Source: Alphaproteobacteria bacterium (GTDB lineage Bacteria; Pseudomonadota; Alphaproteobacteria; ATCC43930; CGMCC-115725). From it: a stretch of DNA of 64,000 nt. Position numbers and translations under genes: made by a program. The first letter of the stretch is position 1; every line of letters begins with the position of its first letter. Positions 55,464 through 63,896 of this stretch are shown here, piece after piece. The notes below the pieces were generated by a model. That model saw only the letters and a list, made by a program, of their open reading frames with translations. It had not been told where the DNA came from and did no database searches. The DNA is taken from the NCBI GenBank assembly GCA_028871455.1, contig JAGWNF010000016.1, positions 1 through 64,000 of the forward strand, given 5' to 3'.

Positions 55464-56219
55464 TTAGGCGTCGTCCTCGGTCGCACCTTCGGCAAGCTCC
55501 GCGAGCGCATCGGCATCAAGAACCTGAACCTTGCCCGCGCAGTTGGCGGCGATGCAGCCGCTGCCCTTGAGCACCGTGAAAACGCGGCTCACGGTTTCCA
55601 TCGTCAGGCCGAGATAATCCGCGATGTCGGTGCGCGTCATCGGCAGATCGATCAAGCCACCGTCATTTCCCTGCCGACGCGATAGCGACAGCAGGAACGA
55701 AGCCAAGCGTTCATGGGCGGTCTTGCGGCCGAGCAGAAGCATCTGGTCCTGCGCGGCGGCAAGCTCGCGGCTGATGACGTCCAGAAGTTGGCGCTCGACG
55801 CCCGGGAATTCGCTGAAGGCGCGCTCGAGCTGACGGCGCGGGAACCGGCAGAGCGTTACCGCCGAGACCGCCTCGGCACTGACCGTATATTTTTCGCCGG
55901 GCGCGAAGCCGAAGATGTCACCAGCGACCAAGAAGCCGACGATCTGCCGCCGGCCGTCCGACAGCAACTTGAACAGCTTCACGATGCCGTCCGTGACGGT
56001 GAAAACATGCAGGGCGGGCGCACCTTCGTCGACGAAAGTCGTGCCAGGGGCAACCGTCTGGGAGGTTCGCATCGCGGCGAGGCGGTCGAGTTCGCTGGCT
56101 CGGACTGCAGCGCAGATGCTGTCGCGGCCGGGACATGCATGGCAGGCATTGATGCGCGTCAACGGATGTACGACGGCGGTAGGACGGGTGCTGTGGCGGG
56201 TGGCAAGCGCGAGCGACAT
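55464..56219 (-). CDS. fnrN: FNR-type oxygen-responsive regulator
   Basis: A 251-residue Crp/Fnr protein with four cysteines suited to a 4Fe-4S cluster: C26-x2-C29-x6-C36 near the N-terminus and C124 in the effector domain. The helix-turn-helix TRTDIADYLGLTMETVSRVF carries E-x-x-S-R, the FNR pattern that reads TTGAT. At low oxygen it should bind the TTGAY-N4-RTCAA boxes found nearby. I start at ATG 56219; a longer frame to 56303 lacks similarity. A good box (56149) lies within its own coding start. Confidence 0.88.
   Translation of the reverse strand: MSLALATRHSTRPTAVVHPLTRINACHACPGRDSICAAVRASELDRLAAMRTSQTVAPGTTFVDEGAPALHVFTVTDGIVKLFKLLSDGRRQIVGFLVAGDIFGFAPGEKYTVSAEAVSAVTLCRFPRRQLERAFSEFPGVERQLLDVISRELAAAQDQMLLLGRKTAHERLASFLLSLSRRQGNDGGLIDLPMTRTDIADYLGLTMETVSRVFTVLKGSGCIAANCAGKVQVLDADALAELAEGATEDDA
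56149..56162. promoter_or_regulatory. FNR-type box TTGATGCGCGTCAA inside fnrN
   Basis: A perfect half-site pair TTGAT-N4-GTCAA, 57-70 nt after the fnrN start codon. A site here could repress transcription of fnrN (negative autoregulation) or be a chance result of the codons for Leu-Thr-Arg-Ile-Asn. Confidence 0.4.
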
Positions 56220-56366
56220 GGCGGGGGACCTCCCAGAGACCGGACCACAGGCCTTGCGGTCCTTCGATGACGGGAGAAGGAATAGCTGCGTCGGTCGGAC
56301 CACGAAATTCGGTGATGTACCTAAGGGATTCTACGTATCCACCTTGAAAGCCCGTTTTGCGGCGGC

Positions 56367-56699
56367 TTAACGCAAGGCGCCGCGGACGATTTCGGCCCGG
56401 GCTCGGGCAGTCAGTCGGGTAACCACTGCATCAAGTTCTTCTCGAGAAATCGGCGTTCCACGGGCCAGCAGATCGTCCAAGACGCGCCTCACGACGGCCT
56501 GCGGATCGATATGGACGATGTCGTTCTCGATGAGGGTCGCAACGTACGCCTCGGCCGCGACATCGTGGAGCCCGATGCGGGCCGCCGCCCAACGGCCCAA
56601 CAGCGCGTTGCGGCGTGCGGCGACCTTGAAAGCCAGCTCCTGGTCAAGCGCGAACTTGCGCTCGAAGGCGCGTTCGCGGTCATCGTCGAAGGTCATCAT
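56367..56699 (-). CDS. DUF1476 family protein (F1-ATPase zeta-type inhibitor)
   Basis: A 110-residue helical protein with the DUF1476 core: FERKFALDQELAFKVAARRN, then LLGRWAA and EAYVATLIENDI. In Paracoccus this family supplies the zeta subunit that blocks ATP hydrolysis by F1. The inhibitory N-terminal segment is short here (MMTFDDDRERAF), so inhibition is not assured. A near-FNR box lies 45 nt upstream, suggesting ATP-saving at low oxygen. Confidence 0.85.
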   Translation of the reverse strand: MMTFDDDRERAFERKFALDQELAFKVAARRNALLGRWAAARIGLHDVAAEAYVATLIENDIVHIDPQAVVRRVLDDLLARGTPISREELDAVVTRLTARARAEIVRGALR

Positions 56700-56736
56700 G
56701 ATGCTGAAACTATTTTTCCCGCCGCGGCCAGCGGCA

Positions 56737-56750
56737 TTGATCCAGATCAG
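56737..56750. promoter_or_regulatory. Near-consensus FNR box TTGATCCAGATCAG
   Basis: One base off TTGAT-N4-ATCAA, centred 45 nt upstream of the DUF1476 gene. It is plausible given six other boxes in the window. Confidence 0.4.
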
Positions 56751-56800
56751 GTTCCGCAGGCACTGCGAATGAGTTGCAGGTGACGGTCGCAGCGACGCCG

Positions 56801-57358
56801 TCAGCCCGGCCAGCGGCGGGTGACCAATGCGGCGTCGTTCTGGCGCGGTTGGCCCGGCGTCTTTGTCGTGCCGAGATAGAGGAAGCCGACGATCACATCG
56901 CCATCGGCGAGACCCAGCGCCCGCTTGACAGCGGCGTCGTAGGCGACCGCCCCAGTACGCCAGAAGCCGCCGAAGCCCAGAGCGTGCGCCGCGACCAGCA
57001 TGTTCTGCGCGGCCGCGCCCACAGCGACCACCTGCTCGATCTCGGGGACTTTACCACTCGGCTGAACTGCCGCGGCGACAACGACAATAAGTGGCGCGCG
57101 CAACGCCTTCTTGCGTTCAGCCTCGAGCTTTCCGGCCGGCACGGCGGGCTCCCGACGCTGCAGCGACTCTGCCATCAGCGCGCCGAGCTTCTCGCGCGCC
57201 GGTCCCTCGATCAGGATGAAGCGCCAGGGTTTCATCCGGCCGTGGTCAGGAGCAGCGATTGCAGCCTGAAGGATGGTCTCGAGTTCGCGGGCGGAGGGAC
57301 CGGGCAGATCAAGCGCCGCCGGCGAGACGCGGGTGGTAAGAGCGGCAAGAGCCTCCAT
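56801..57358 (-). CDS. Nitroreductase family protein
   Basis: A 185-residue FMN enzyme of the YdjA-like subgroup. It has AAIAAPDHGRMKPWRFILI near the N-terminus, where Arg and Lys contact FMN, then GAAAQNMLVAAHALGFGGFW and GFLYLGTT. Such proteins reduce nitro groups, quinones or flavins. ATG 57358 is the first start that fits the family; the longer frame runs through unrelated DNA. Confidence 0.88.
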   Translation of the reverse strand: MEALAALTTRVSPAALDLPGPSARELETILQAAIAAPDHGRMKPWRFILIEGPAREKLGALMAESLQRREPAVPAGKLEAERKKALRAPLIVVVAAAVQPSGKVPEIEQVVAVGAAAQNMLVAAHALGFGGFWRTGAVAYDAAVKRALGLADGDVIVGFLYLGTTKTPGQPRQNDAALVTRRWPG

Positions 57359-57421
57359 GGCGGCGCCTGTTGTACGCAATCCGGCCGCTAAAGACGAGGG
57401 TCCTGGAACGCGCCGGAACAT

Positions 57422-58024
57422 TGCGGCCGTGGCATACTTGCCGTCGACGTCGACGGTGACATCGCTGGCAAAGCGATCCTGATCCAGGGCGGTGCCGGCG
57501 GGGTCGGCTTTTACGCCGTCCAGATCGCCAGGCTCGACGGTGCGCGCGCCGTAATCGCCACCGTCGGACGGCCGGAAACCGCCGCGCGCGCCAAGACGAC
57601 CGGGGTCGATGCGGTGATCGATTACACGGAATGAAACGTCGTCGAGCGCATTACTGCCCTGCTCAAGGTCAAGACACCGCTGGATCGTGTAGTCGAGATC
57701 GCCTTCGGCAAGAATGTGATCACTGATGTCGCCCTGCTGAAGAACGGCGGCGTTATTGCGACGTATTCCAGCGACGCCGTGCCTGATCCGGCGGCGCCTA
57801 TCACGACGATGCTGATGAAGAATCTGACGGTGCACTTCGTCCTGATCTACGAGGTGCCACAATCGGCGCACGAACATACGGCGCGCGATATCAACCGGCT
57901 GATCGCTGCTAGCAAGCTAAAGCACCAGATCGCCGAAGTTTTTCCGCTCGAACACATTGCCGAAGCGCATGAGCGCATGGAGGCTGGCCGCGCGATCGGC
58001 AGGTTGCTGGTCCGTCTAGGCTGA
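57422..58024 (+). pseudogene. Zinc-type alcohol/quinone dehydrogenase remnant with in-frame TGA
   Basis: The forward frame reads GILAVDVDGDIAGKAILIQG and GAGGVGFYAVQIARL (NAD(P)-binding Rossmann motif of the MDR superfamily), to VIDYTE, then TGA at 57632-57634. It continues NVVERITALLKVKTPLDRVV to the natural C-terminal AHERMEAGRAIGRLLVRL. The N-terminal catalytic half (~130 codons) is missing and a nonsense codon interrupts the rest. An ATG at 57716 could express only the last 102 codons. A likely dead quinone oxidoreductase gene. Confidence 0.82.
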
Positions 58025-58052
58025 AGCGCCGAAACCATCAAGGCTCGGCACA

Positions 58053-58502
58053 TTATATGTCGAGCTCGGGATAGTGGCGGAAAATGCCTTGTTCATTGAA
58101 CGGAATGCGGCGCTCGGAAGCGAGATAGGCTTTGATGCGCGGCCGCGCAGCGACGCGATTGTGCAGCGCGTGCAGTTTCAGATAACGGGACTTGGTCTTC
58201 GCCATGGCTTTTGGCAACGCATAGCCCAAGCCCTCGACAACCTGGAAGAGTGACAGATCGGCGTAGCAGAGCCGCGCACCGGCCAGGCCGCCGCGCGATC
58301 CGCTCGGCAGCAGGTTCTCGAAATAGGCCAGATATTTGGGTAGCCGGTTCTCGCGGAAATCCTCGGCGCGGCGGCGCGCCTCGGGCTTCTGATAGTCGTA
58401 ATAGAGGCTGGAGGCGATCGGATGGTGCGTGTCGTGGATCTCAACCAGGAAATCAGCCAACGTGAGCTGGCATTGGTGGACCCAAAGCCGGCCCGCGGGC
58501 AT
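58053..58502 (-). pseudogene. Glutathione S-transferase, C-terminal domain only
   Basis: 149 codons encode the all-helical C-terminal GST domain (LWVHQCQLTLADFLVEIHDT, then HHPIASSLYYDYQKPEA, and later YADLSLFQVVEGLGYALPK). The thioredoxin-like N-terminal domain (~80 residues) that binds glutathione is absent. In frame, a TAG lies 7 codons before the first ATG (58502). The upstream DNA has no similarity to the lost part. Loss of the active site makes catalysis unlikely. A functional stand-alone domain cannot be excluded. Confidence 0.65.
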
Positions 58503-58591
58503 AGCCGGGCGCGCCGGCTAGCGCTAGCCGGAACCGTCCGAGCCCGGCATGGATGGCCGACTGACCGCTGGCCAGTAGAGCGTTGCCGGCC

Positions 58592-58605
58592 TTGATCCAC
58601 GTCAA
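58592..58605. promoter_or_regulatory. FNR/FixK-type box TTGATCCACGTCAA
   Basis: A TTGAT-N4-GTCAA palindrome ~85 nt upstream of the groEL remnant and 141 nt upstream of the nicotinate phosphoribosyltransferase start. It presumably drove groEL before the deletion and now drives the fused transcript. Confidence 0.6.
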
Positions 58606-58683
58606 TGTGATTCGGCATCGCGACCATCATTCGTAACGGCGGGATTCCGACCGGCTGCAACTAGCACAACGGGATAGCACGCG

Positions 58684-58743
58684 ATGGCCCACAAAAAGGT
58701 CGTGTTCCGCTCGGTTGCGCGCGTGCCGAGCGAGGCGACGTGA
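58684..58743 (+). pseudogene. 5' end of a groEL-type chaperonin gene
   Basis: ATG 58684 opens MAHKKVVFRSVAR, closely matching the N-terminus of an alphaproteobacterial GroEL variant (usually followed by EK-x-L-x-G). After 14 codons it becomes VPSEAT and stops inside the next gene's start. About 530 codons of groEL are gone. The retained start may serve as a translated leader for the downstream gene. Confidence 0.55.
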
Positions 58744-60077
58744 CCAGCGCACTGCTCACTGATCTTTATCAGCTCAACATGATGCAGGCATACCTGGATC
58801 ACGGCGAGACGCACACGGCAGTCTTCGAGCTGTTCTTCCGCACCCTACCGCCGCGCCGCGGCTTCTTGATGGCCGCCGGTCTGGAGCAGGCACTCGACTT
58901 CTTGATGGAGTTGCGGTTTTCGCCCGCCGAGCTTGACTGGCTCGCACGCAGCGGGCGCTTTTCGAAATCCTTCGTGGACTATCTCGCGGCCTTTCGGTTC
59001 ACCGGCGACGTCGATGCTATGCCTGAAGGCACGATCTTTTTCGCCGACGAGCCGATCCTCCGCGTGACGGCGCCTCTGTCCCAGGCACAGTTTTTCGAAA
59101 CGCGCCTCATCAATATTCTGCACTTCCAGACGACGATTGCGTCGAAAGCAGCGCGGCTGGTGCTTGCGGCGCCGGACAGGCTCATGGTCGATTTCGGCCT
59201 GCGCCGCGCCCATGGCGCCGAGGCCGGACTTTGGGCAGCCCGCGCCAGTTATGTCGCAGGTTTCACCGGCAGTGCCACCGTGCTGGCCGAGCGCGTCTAT
59301 GGCATTCCAGCCTTCGGCACCATGGCACACTCCTTCGTGCAGGCGCACGACGACGAGACCAAGGCGTTTGAGAATTTTGCCCGCTCGCGGCCGAAGAACC
59401 TGACGCTGCTGATTGACACCTACGACACCGAAACCGTGGCCCGGAATGTCGTCAAGCTGGCGCCGCGCCTGCGCGCGTCGGGTATCACGATCGACGCCGT
59501 CCGCATCGACAGCGGCGACCTCGCGGCGCAAGCCAAGCGCGTGCGCCAGATTCTCGACGAAGCCGGCTTGACGCGGACGGCAATCTTCGCCAGCGGCGGT
59601 CTCGACGAGGACAAGATCCAGTCGATGCTGGCAGCCGGTGCGCCGATCGTCGGTTTCGGTGTCGGCACGAGTCTGACGACCTCGTCGGACGTGCCGGCGC
59701 TCGACTGCGCCTACAAGCTCCAAGAGTATGCCGGCGTTGCGCGGCGCAAGCGCTCGGCCGATAAGGCAACATGGCCCGGCCGCAAACAAGTCTGGCGCTG
59801 CTTCGATCGCAACGGAAGAATGCAAGACGATGTCCTGTCGCTGACGGATGACGACGCTCCCGGCATGCCGCTGCTCGGATCCATCATGCGTGGCGGTCAG
59901 CCGCATGCTCGCCCAAACCTCGACAACATTCGCGCCAACGCGGCCGGCAACCTGGCGGCGCTACCCGAGTCGTTGCGCCGCTTGGATATCGGTGCCACTT
60001 ATCCGGTGCAGATCGGAGATGCACTGGTTGGGCTCACCGCGGAAGTCGACCGCCGGACGGCGCAATCCCTCGGCTAA
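58740..60077 (+). CDS. pncB: Nicotinate phosphoribosyltransferase
   Basis: A 445-residue enzyme that joins nicotinate and PRPP for NAD salvage. It starts LLTDLYQLNMMQAYLDHGET, then has EQALDFLMELRFSPAELDWL. The core carries FGLRRAHGAEAGLWAARASY, which contains the phosphorylatable/active-site His, followed by RIDSGDLAAQAK and GFGVGTSLTTSSD, typical of the PncB/NAPRT family. The GTG start overlaps the stop of the groEL fragment. A PRPP-synthetase-like gene begins at 63897 in the same region. Confidence 0.92.
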   Translation: MTSALLTDLYQLNMMQAYLDHGETHTAVFELFFRTLPPRRGFLMAAGLEQALDFLMELRFSPAELDWLARSGRFSKSFVDYLAAFRFTGDVDAMPEGTIFFADEPILRVTAPLSQAQFFETRLINILHFQTTIASKAARLVLAAPDRLMVDFGLRRAHGAEAGLWAARASYVAGFTGSATVLAERVYGIPAFGTMAHSFVQAHDDETKAFENFARSRPKNLTLLIDTYDTETVARNVVKLAPRLRASGITIDAVRIDSGDLAAQAKRVRQILDEAGLTRTAIFASGGLDEDKIQSMLAAGAPIVGFGVGTSLTTSSDVPALDCAYKLQEYAGVARRKRSADKATWPGRKQVWRCFDRNGRMQDDVLSLTDDDAPGMPLLGSIMRGGQPHARPNLDNIRANAAGNLAALPESLRRLDIGATYPVQIGDALVGLTAEVDRRTAQSLG

Positions 60078-60082
60078 GCAGT

Positions 60083-62698
60083 TCACCGCGCCAGCGCCGC
60101 GACTGCGGCCTGCACGGCGGCGGCGATCTGCTCCTCGCGCTGGCGCGGCGCAGCGCCCGCGGCAGCCGCCGGCAGGGCTACCGGCGCACCAACGCGCACG
60201 GTGATCGGCCGGAACCGCGGCAATCGCCGCGTTGCCGGCCAAGCCGCAAAACTGCCGGCGATATAGACCGGTACGATCGGCACCGCGCGATCCGCGACCA
60301 GTGCGCCGATGCCGGGTAGAAAATGTTGTAGCGTACCGTCCGGGCTGCGACCTCCTTCGGGAAACCACACGAGGTTCCAGCCGCGCGCAAGCGCGAGACG
60401 GCCGGCGGCGATGCTCGATGCTGCCGCCCGATCAGGATCAACTGGGATGACCCGCGCAAGCCTGCTGAAAAACCGGCGCGGGCGCGTGTTGAAGACGACG
60501 CCGGTCCAGCCACCCCAAAAGGTCCGACGCAGGCGTGCGCGCGGCAACGCGCTTCCCAGCGCGAAGGGATCGAGATAGCTCACGTGATTGGCGCAGAATA
60601 GGATCGGACCTTCGGGCGGTAGCCGTTCAAGGCCATCGACACGGAGGCGAAACGCTGTGCGCATGGTGGCATCGATCAGCGCCTCGCCCACGGCGCGCAG
60701 CGCGCCTAGGAACGGTCCGAACGACGCGAAGCGCCGCGCATCGTCGGCCGCCGACGTCGTGCCCTGTGCGAGCCGTTTGGCGTCGATGACGGCGTGCAGC
60801 AAATCGCGCACACTGACGATCCGCGCGATCTCCTGCTCGCGCAGCACGGCGCCGAGGTCACGCTCGAGCGCCAGGCTGAGCTCGACCCAGCCAAGCGAAT
60901 CGACGGCGAGGTCGAGCTGGAGGCTGGTATCAAAGCTCAGCCCTCGGTCGGGAAAGCGTTGCGCCAGCCAGCGCCAAGCCGCGGCAGCGGCCGGCTGCTC
61001 GAGCAAGGTACGGTCTTGCGCCGACGGCTCCGCGGTACCGGGTTCGGCTTTGTGCCGTCGCGCCGCCTCGTAAAGCGCCGGCAGTAGGTGCCGGCGAATC
61101 TTGCCGAGCTGCGTGCGTGGCAGTGCCTGATGCGCGATGGCGAAACCCGATAGCCGCGCATGGCTCGGCAGCGCCCTGGCCTTGGTTATCAGGCCATCGC
61201 GCAAGGCGTTGCCGAGTCGCAGCGCGCCGGCTTCGCGTGCGGCCGCGAGATCGGGCACGACCAGCGCAACTAGCGCGCCATTGATACCGAGCAGCGCCAC
61301 TTCGCGAACCAGAGGCGCGGTTGCATAGATGTCCTCAAAGGGTTCGGGAAAGAGCTTCTTGCCGCCGGCCAGCACGATGGTTTCGGTCTTGCGCGCGGCA
61401 ATGTGAAGATAGCCACGATGGTCGAGCGTGCCGAGATCGCCGGTGCGAAACCAGCCATCGGACGTGAAAGCCTCACGCGTCTTGCCAGGATCGCCGCGAT
61501 AGCCCGCGAACAGCGACGGACCGCGGACCTCGACCTCGCCAACGCCCTCGGCGCCGGGTTCGGCGATCCGGATATCGATGCCGGGAACCGCGCGGCCGGC
61601 AGAACCCGGGAGCGCCGCGCCCGGCGGATTGAAACTGAGCATCGACGAGGTCTCGACCAAGCCATAACCTGTGAGCATCTCCCAACCCATTGCGTCGAGC
61701 GCCTCTTCGATCTCGGCGGCGATGGCGGCACCGCCGCTGACCAGAAGCCGCAGGCGCGCCGCCACCTGGCGCCGGATCGGCCACAGGAGAACGCGACCCG
61801 GCCACGTCGCGCCGCGGCGCCAGGCCCAACGCGACAGCGCGGTGCCGGCCCGTAGCAGGGTCGCGATCGAGCGCGGTTGCGCTGCCAATCCGCGCTGCAC
61901 GTGCTCGAACAGCGCCGTATAAAGCCGCGGCACGCCGACCAGCGCGGTTACGCGACCGTCACGCATGGCCGCGATCAGCTCGGGACCGCTTGATCCCGCT
62001 GGCAGGACAACGCCGCAGCCGAGCGCAAACGGCGTCATCATGCCGATAGCAAGCGGATAGACGTGATAGAGCGGCAGCGGCAGCAGCGCGCGGTCGCGCA
62101 GGCCGACGATATGGATCGCGCACAAGGCGCGGATATTGGTCAGCAGATTAGCGTGCGTCAGCGGCACCGCTTTGGGCGTGCCGGTGGTGCCGGAGGTGAA
62201 TGCAATGACCGCGACGTCGTCCGGCTTGGCCGCCGGTGCCGCTTCGGCCAATGGTGCGAGCAGACTTCGCCACGCGATGCCATCCATGCCGTCCACCTCG
62301 CGGTCCAGCAGCACGATGCGGCAGGCCGGCGCCAAGACCGCCAGGCGCGCCGCATTTACCGCCGTCGTGAATATGAGCCGACAGTCCGCAGTCGCAATCA
62401 TCGGCCCCAGATCGCTATCGTCAGTCTGCGGATCAATCGGCGCTGCGATACCGCCCGCTGCGACCACACCCCAAAACGCCGCGATCCAGGCCGCGCTATT
62501 GGGTGCGATCAGGCCGACGCTCTCGCCTCGTCGAACGCCGTGACGTGCCACCCCGGCGCCGAGGCACGCCGCCAGCTCCGCGAGCGCGGCAAAAGACCAT
62601 ACCGTCCGATGCTCGCCGGAAAACACGACCACGGCCGCCATCTCGCCGTAATGGGCGAGGCTGCGGCGCAGGTCTTCCAGGGTCTCGAGCTCCGGCAT
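60083..62698 (-). CDS. Acyl-adenylating enzyme, ACP and acyltransferase fusion
   Basis: An 871-residue three-domain protein. Residues ~1-515 form an AMP-binding adenylation domain (FTSGTTGTPKAVPLTHANLL; GYGLVETSSMLSFNP; GWFRTGDLGTLDHRGYLHI). Residues ~560-640 form a carrier domain with the phosphopantetheine site S601 (DLAVDSLGWVEL). Residues ~670-871 form a PlsC-type acyltransferase with H705-x4-D710 (NHVSYLDPF) and WFPEGGRSPDG. The order suggests activation of a fatty acid, loading onto its own carrier and transfer to a lysolipid or similar acceptor. No membrane segment is evident, so it is probably peripheral to the membrane. Confidence 0.9.
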   Translation of the reverse strand: MPELETLEDLRRSLAHYGEMAAVVVFSGEHRTVWSFAALAELAACLGAGVARHGVRRGESVGLIAPNSAAWIAAFWGVVAAGGIAAPIDPQTDDSDLGPMIATADCRLIFTTAVNAARLAVLAPACRIVLLDREVDGMDGIAWRSLLAPLAEAAPAAKPDDVAVIAFTSGTTGTPKAVPLTHANLLTNIRALCAIHIVGLRDRALLPLPLYHVYPLAIGMMTPFALGCGVVLPAGSSGPELIAAMRDGRVTALVGVPRLYTALFEHVQRGLAAQPRSIATLLRAGTALSRWAWRRGATWPGRVLLWPIRRQVAARLRLLVSGGAAIAAEIEEALDAMGWEMLTGYGLVETSSMLSFNPPGAALPGSAGRAVPGIDIRIAEPGAEGVGEVEVRGPSLFAGYRGDPGKTREAFTSDGWFRTGDLGTLDHRGYLHIAARKTETIVLAGGKKLFPEPFEDIYATAPLVREVALLGINGALVALVVPDLAAAREAGALRLGNALRDGLITKARALPSHARLSGFAIAHQALPRTQLGKIRRHLLPALYEAARRHKAEPGTAEPSAQDRTLLEQPAAAAAWRWLAQRFPDRGLSFDTSLQLDLAVDSLGWVELSLALERDLGAVLREQEIARIVSVRDLLHAVIDAKRLAQGTTSAADDARRFASFGPFLGALRAVGEALIDATMRTAFRLRVDGLERLPPEGPILFCANHVSYLDPFALGSALPRARLRRTFWGGWTGVVFNTRPRRFFSRLARVIPVDPDRAAASSIAAGRLALARGWNLVWFPEGGRSPDGTLQHFLPGIGALVADRAVPIVPVYIAGSFAAWPATRRLPRFRPITVRVGAPVALPAAAAGAAPRQREEQIAAAVQAAVAALAR

Positions 62699-62810
62699 GC
62701 GCAGACCATTCGCGTCGACTACCTGCCAATCTCGCTGGGCAGGTTGAGTTGCGCGCTAGGGCCGCGCGACATCGGCCGAACGGCCGCTGCCGGAACTGCG
62801 AAGCGCCGGA

Positions 62811-62984
62811 TCAGACGGTGTGAACGGCCGCGCGTGCCTTGCGGGTCAATGTCGCGGTCATCTTCTCGATGCCGTGCGCCGCCTTGGCATGCTTGGCGGT
62901 CTTGGACATGACCGACTGCGTCGTCCGGCCGCGCGCGACGAAGCCGCAACCCTTTTTCAAATCCTTGCAGCGAAGTTCCTTCAT
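62811..62984 (-). CDS. DUF1059 family small protein
   Basis: A 57-residue protein that begins MKELRCKDLKKGCGFVARG, the DUF1059 signature with two Cys, followed by a helix (TAKHAKAAHGIEKM). GGAGG precedes the ATG. Small proteins of this family are common in stress regulons; function unknown. It lies 51 nt after the phasin gene in the same direction, so it may share the FNR-box promoter. Confidence 0.8.
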   Translation of the reverse strand: MKELRCKDLKKGCGFVARGRTTQSVMSKTAKHAKAAHGIEKMTATLTRKARAAVHTV

Positions 62985-63035
62985 CGAACCCTCCTGTTTA
63001 CAATTTACAACTCGGCCGTGCCGCGGCTCGGCCGC

Positions 63036-63398
63036 CTATTCACCCGTATTCGGCGCGTGGCGAAGGCCGGTGTTGCAGTTGTTCGCGACCTCGAACAGCA
63101 GCCGCAAAAATTTCTGCGCGGCCTCGCTGTAGTCGGCGCTGGCCTTGGCGATGAAGCGGGTTTCGCAGTCGACCGCGTCCGTGACATCGCGGCAAGTCGC
63201 CAGCTTGTCCCACATCACGGAATCCTCGAGCAGTCGCGATTGCATGAACTGCGCCATATCGTGCGACAGCTTGGCCATGCCGTGCGCCCAACATTCGAAG
63301 GCGCGACGGTTCATCGCATAGATCGGCTCGAATCCTGCGCTCCACGTGCCACTCCAGGCCGTTGCCTTGGATTCCTGGGCCTTGAGATCGTCCGGCAT
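63036..63398 (-). CDS. Phasin family protein
   Basis: A 120-residue helical protein with an amphipathic core (YAMNRRAFECWAHGMAKLSH, DMAQFMQSRL, AQKFLRLLFEVANN) typical of phasin_2 granule-surface proteins that coat polyhydroxybutyrate. GGAGG lies before the ATG. A perfect FNR-type box is centred 60 nt upstream, fitting PHB storage at low oxygen. Assignment is by pattern and context. Confidence 0.7.
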   Translation of the reverse strand: MPDDLKAQESKATAWSGTWSAGFEPIYAMNRRAFECWAHGMAKLSHDMAQFMQSRLLEDSVMWDKLATCRDVTDAVDCETRFIAKASADYSEAAQKFLRLLFEVANNCNTGLRHAPNTGE

Positions 63399-63450
63399 GT
63401 CACCCTCCTACCGGAAATGCAAAAGCATCCGCCAACGCGGGCCGGCTGCC

Positions 63451-63464
63451 TTGATCTGAATCAA
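63451..63464. promoter_or_regulatory. FNR/FixK-type box TTGATCTGAATCAA upstream of phasin
   Basis: An exact match to TTGAT-N4-ATCAA, centred 60 nt before the phasin start, compatible with activation from -41.5. Confidence 0.75.
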
Positions 63465-63826
63465 GGCGTCTGTATCCGTGGCTGACATGGTGGTAATTAG
63501 CCGCGACACAGAGGGGGCATACGACGCCGGTAGATGAAACGTCCGATTTCGGACGCGGCTCATTCGGTGGTCGGCCCTGCTCTCGACGAAGTGTCGCGAC
63601 GGGCCCGTCAGCGGTTCGCTTCGAGCGCCCCCGGCGGAAGCTTTGGGGTGGAGAAGCGGACCGCGCCGGGTCTGGCGTGAAACGCGATGGCGGGGCCGCC
63701 CAGACAACCGATTTTGCTTCGCGGCGAACGGGCTCTGTTATTCCCCCTAGGAGCTCGACAAGCCGCGGGACTTGCCTCGCCCCCGCCAGGCGGGGCTTTT
63801 CGTGAGCGCGGCATGGTCGACGGCCG

Positions 63827-63840
63827 TTGACCCATATCAA
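63827..63840. promoter_or_regulatory. FNR/FixK-type box TTGACCCATATCAA upstream of prs-like gene
   Basis: TTGAC-N4-ATCAA centred 64 nt before ATG 63897, the same geometry as at phasin and doxX. Confidence 0.7.
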
Positions 63841-63896
63841 TGCGGCCTCGGGCCGTGGCGCGCTTGCTGGTTCAAGAGAAATTCGCACAGGCTGTC

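Larger units (their letters stand above)
63399..63896. other. Divergent control region between phasin and prs-like genes
   Basis: About 500 bp without a supported gene; a reverse-strand frame at 63400-63888 has no domain. It contains two FNR-type boxes (63451 and 63827), one for each divergent transcript. A GC-rich hairpin (CCCCGCC...GGCGGGG, 63781-63794) followed by CTTTT could be a terminator. Confidence 0.5.

Noticed and set aside
58845-59906. 353-codon reverse-strand ORF inside pncB
   Set aside because: Antisense shadow without domain or ribosome site.
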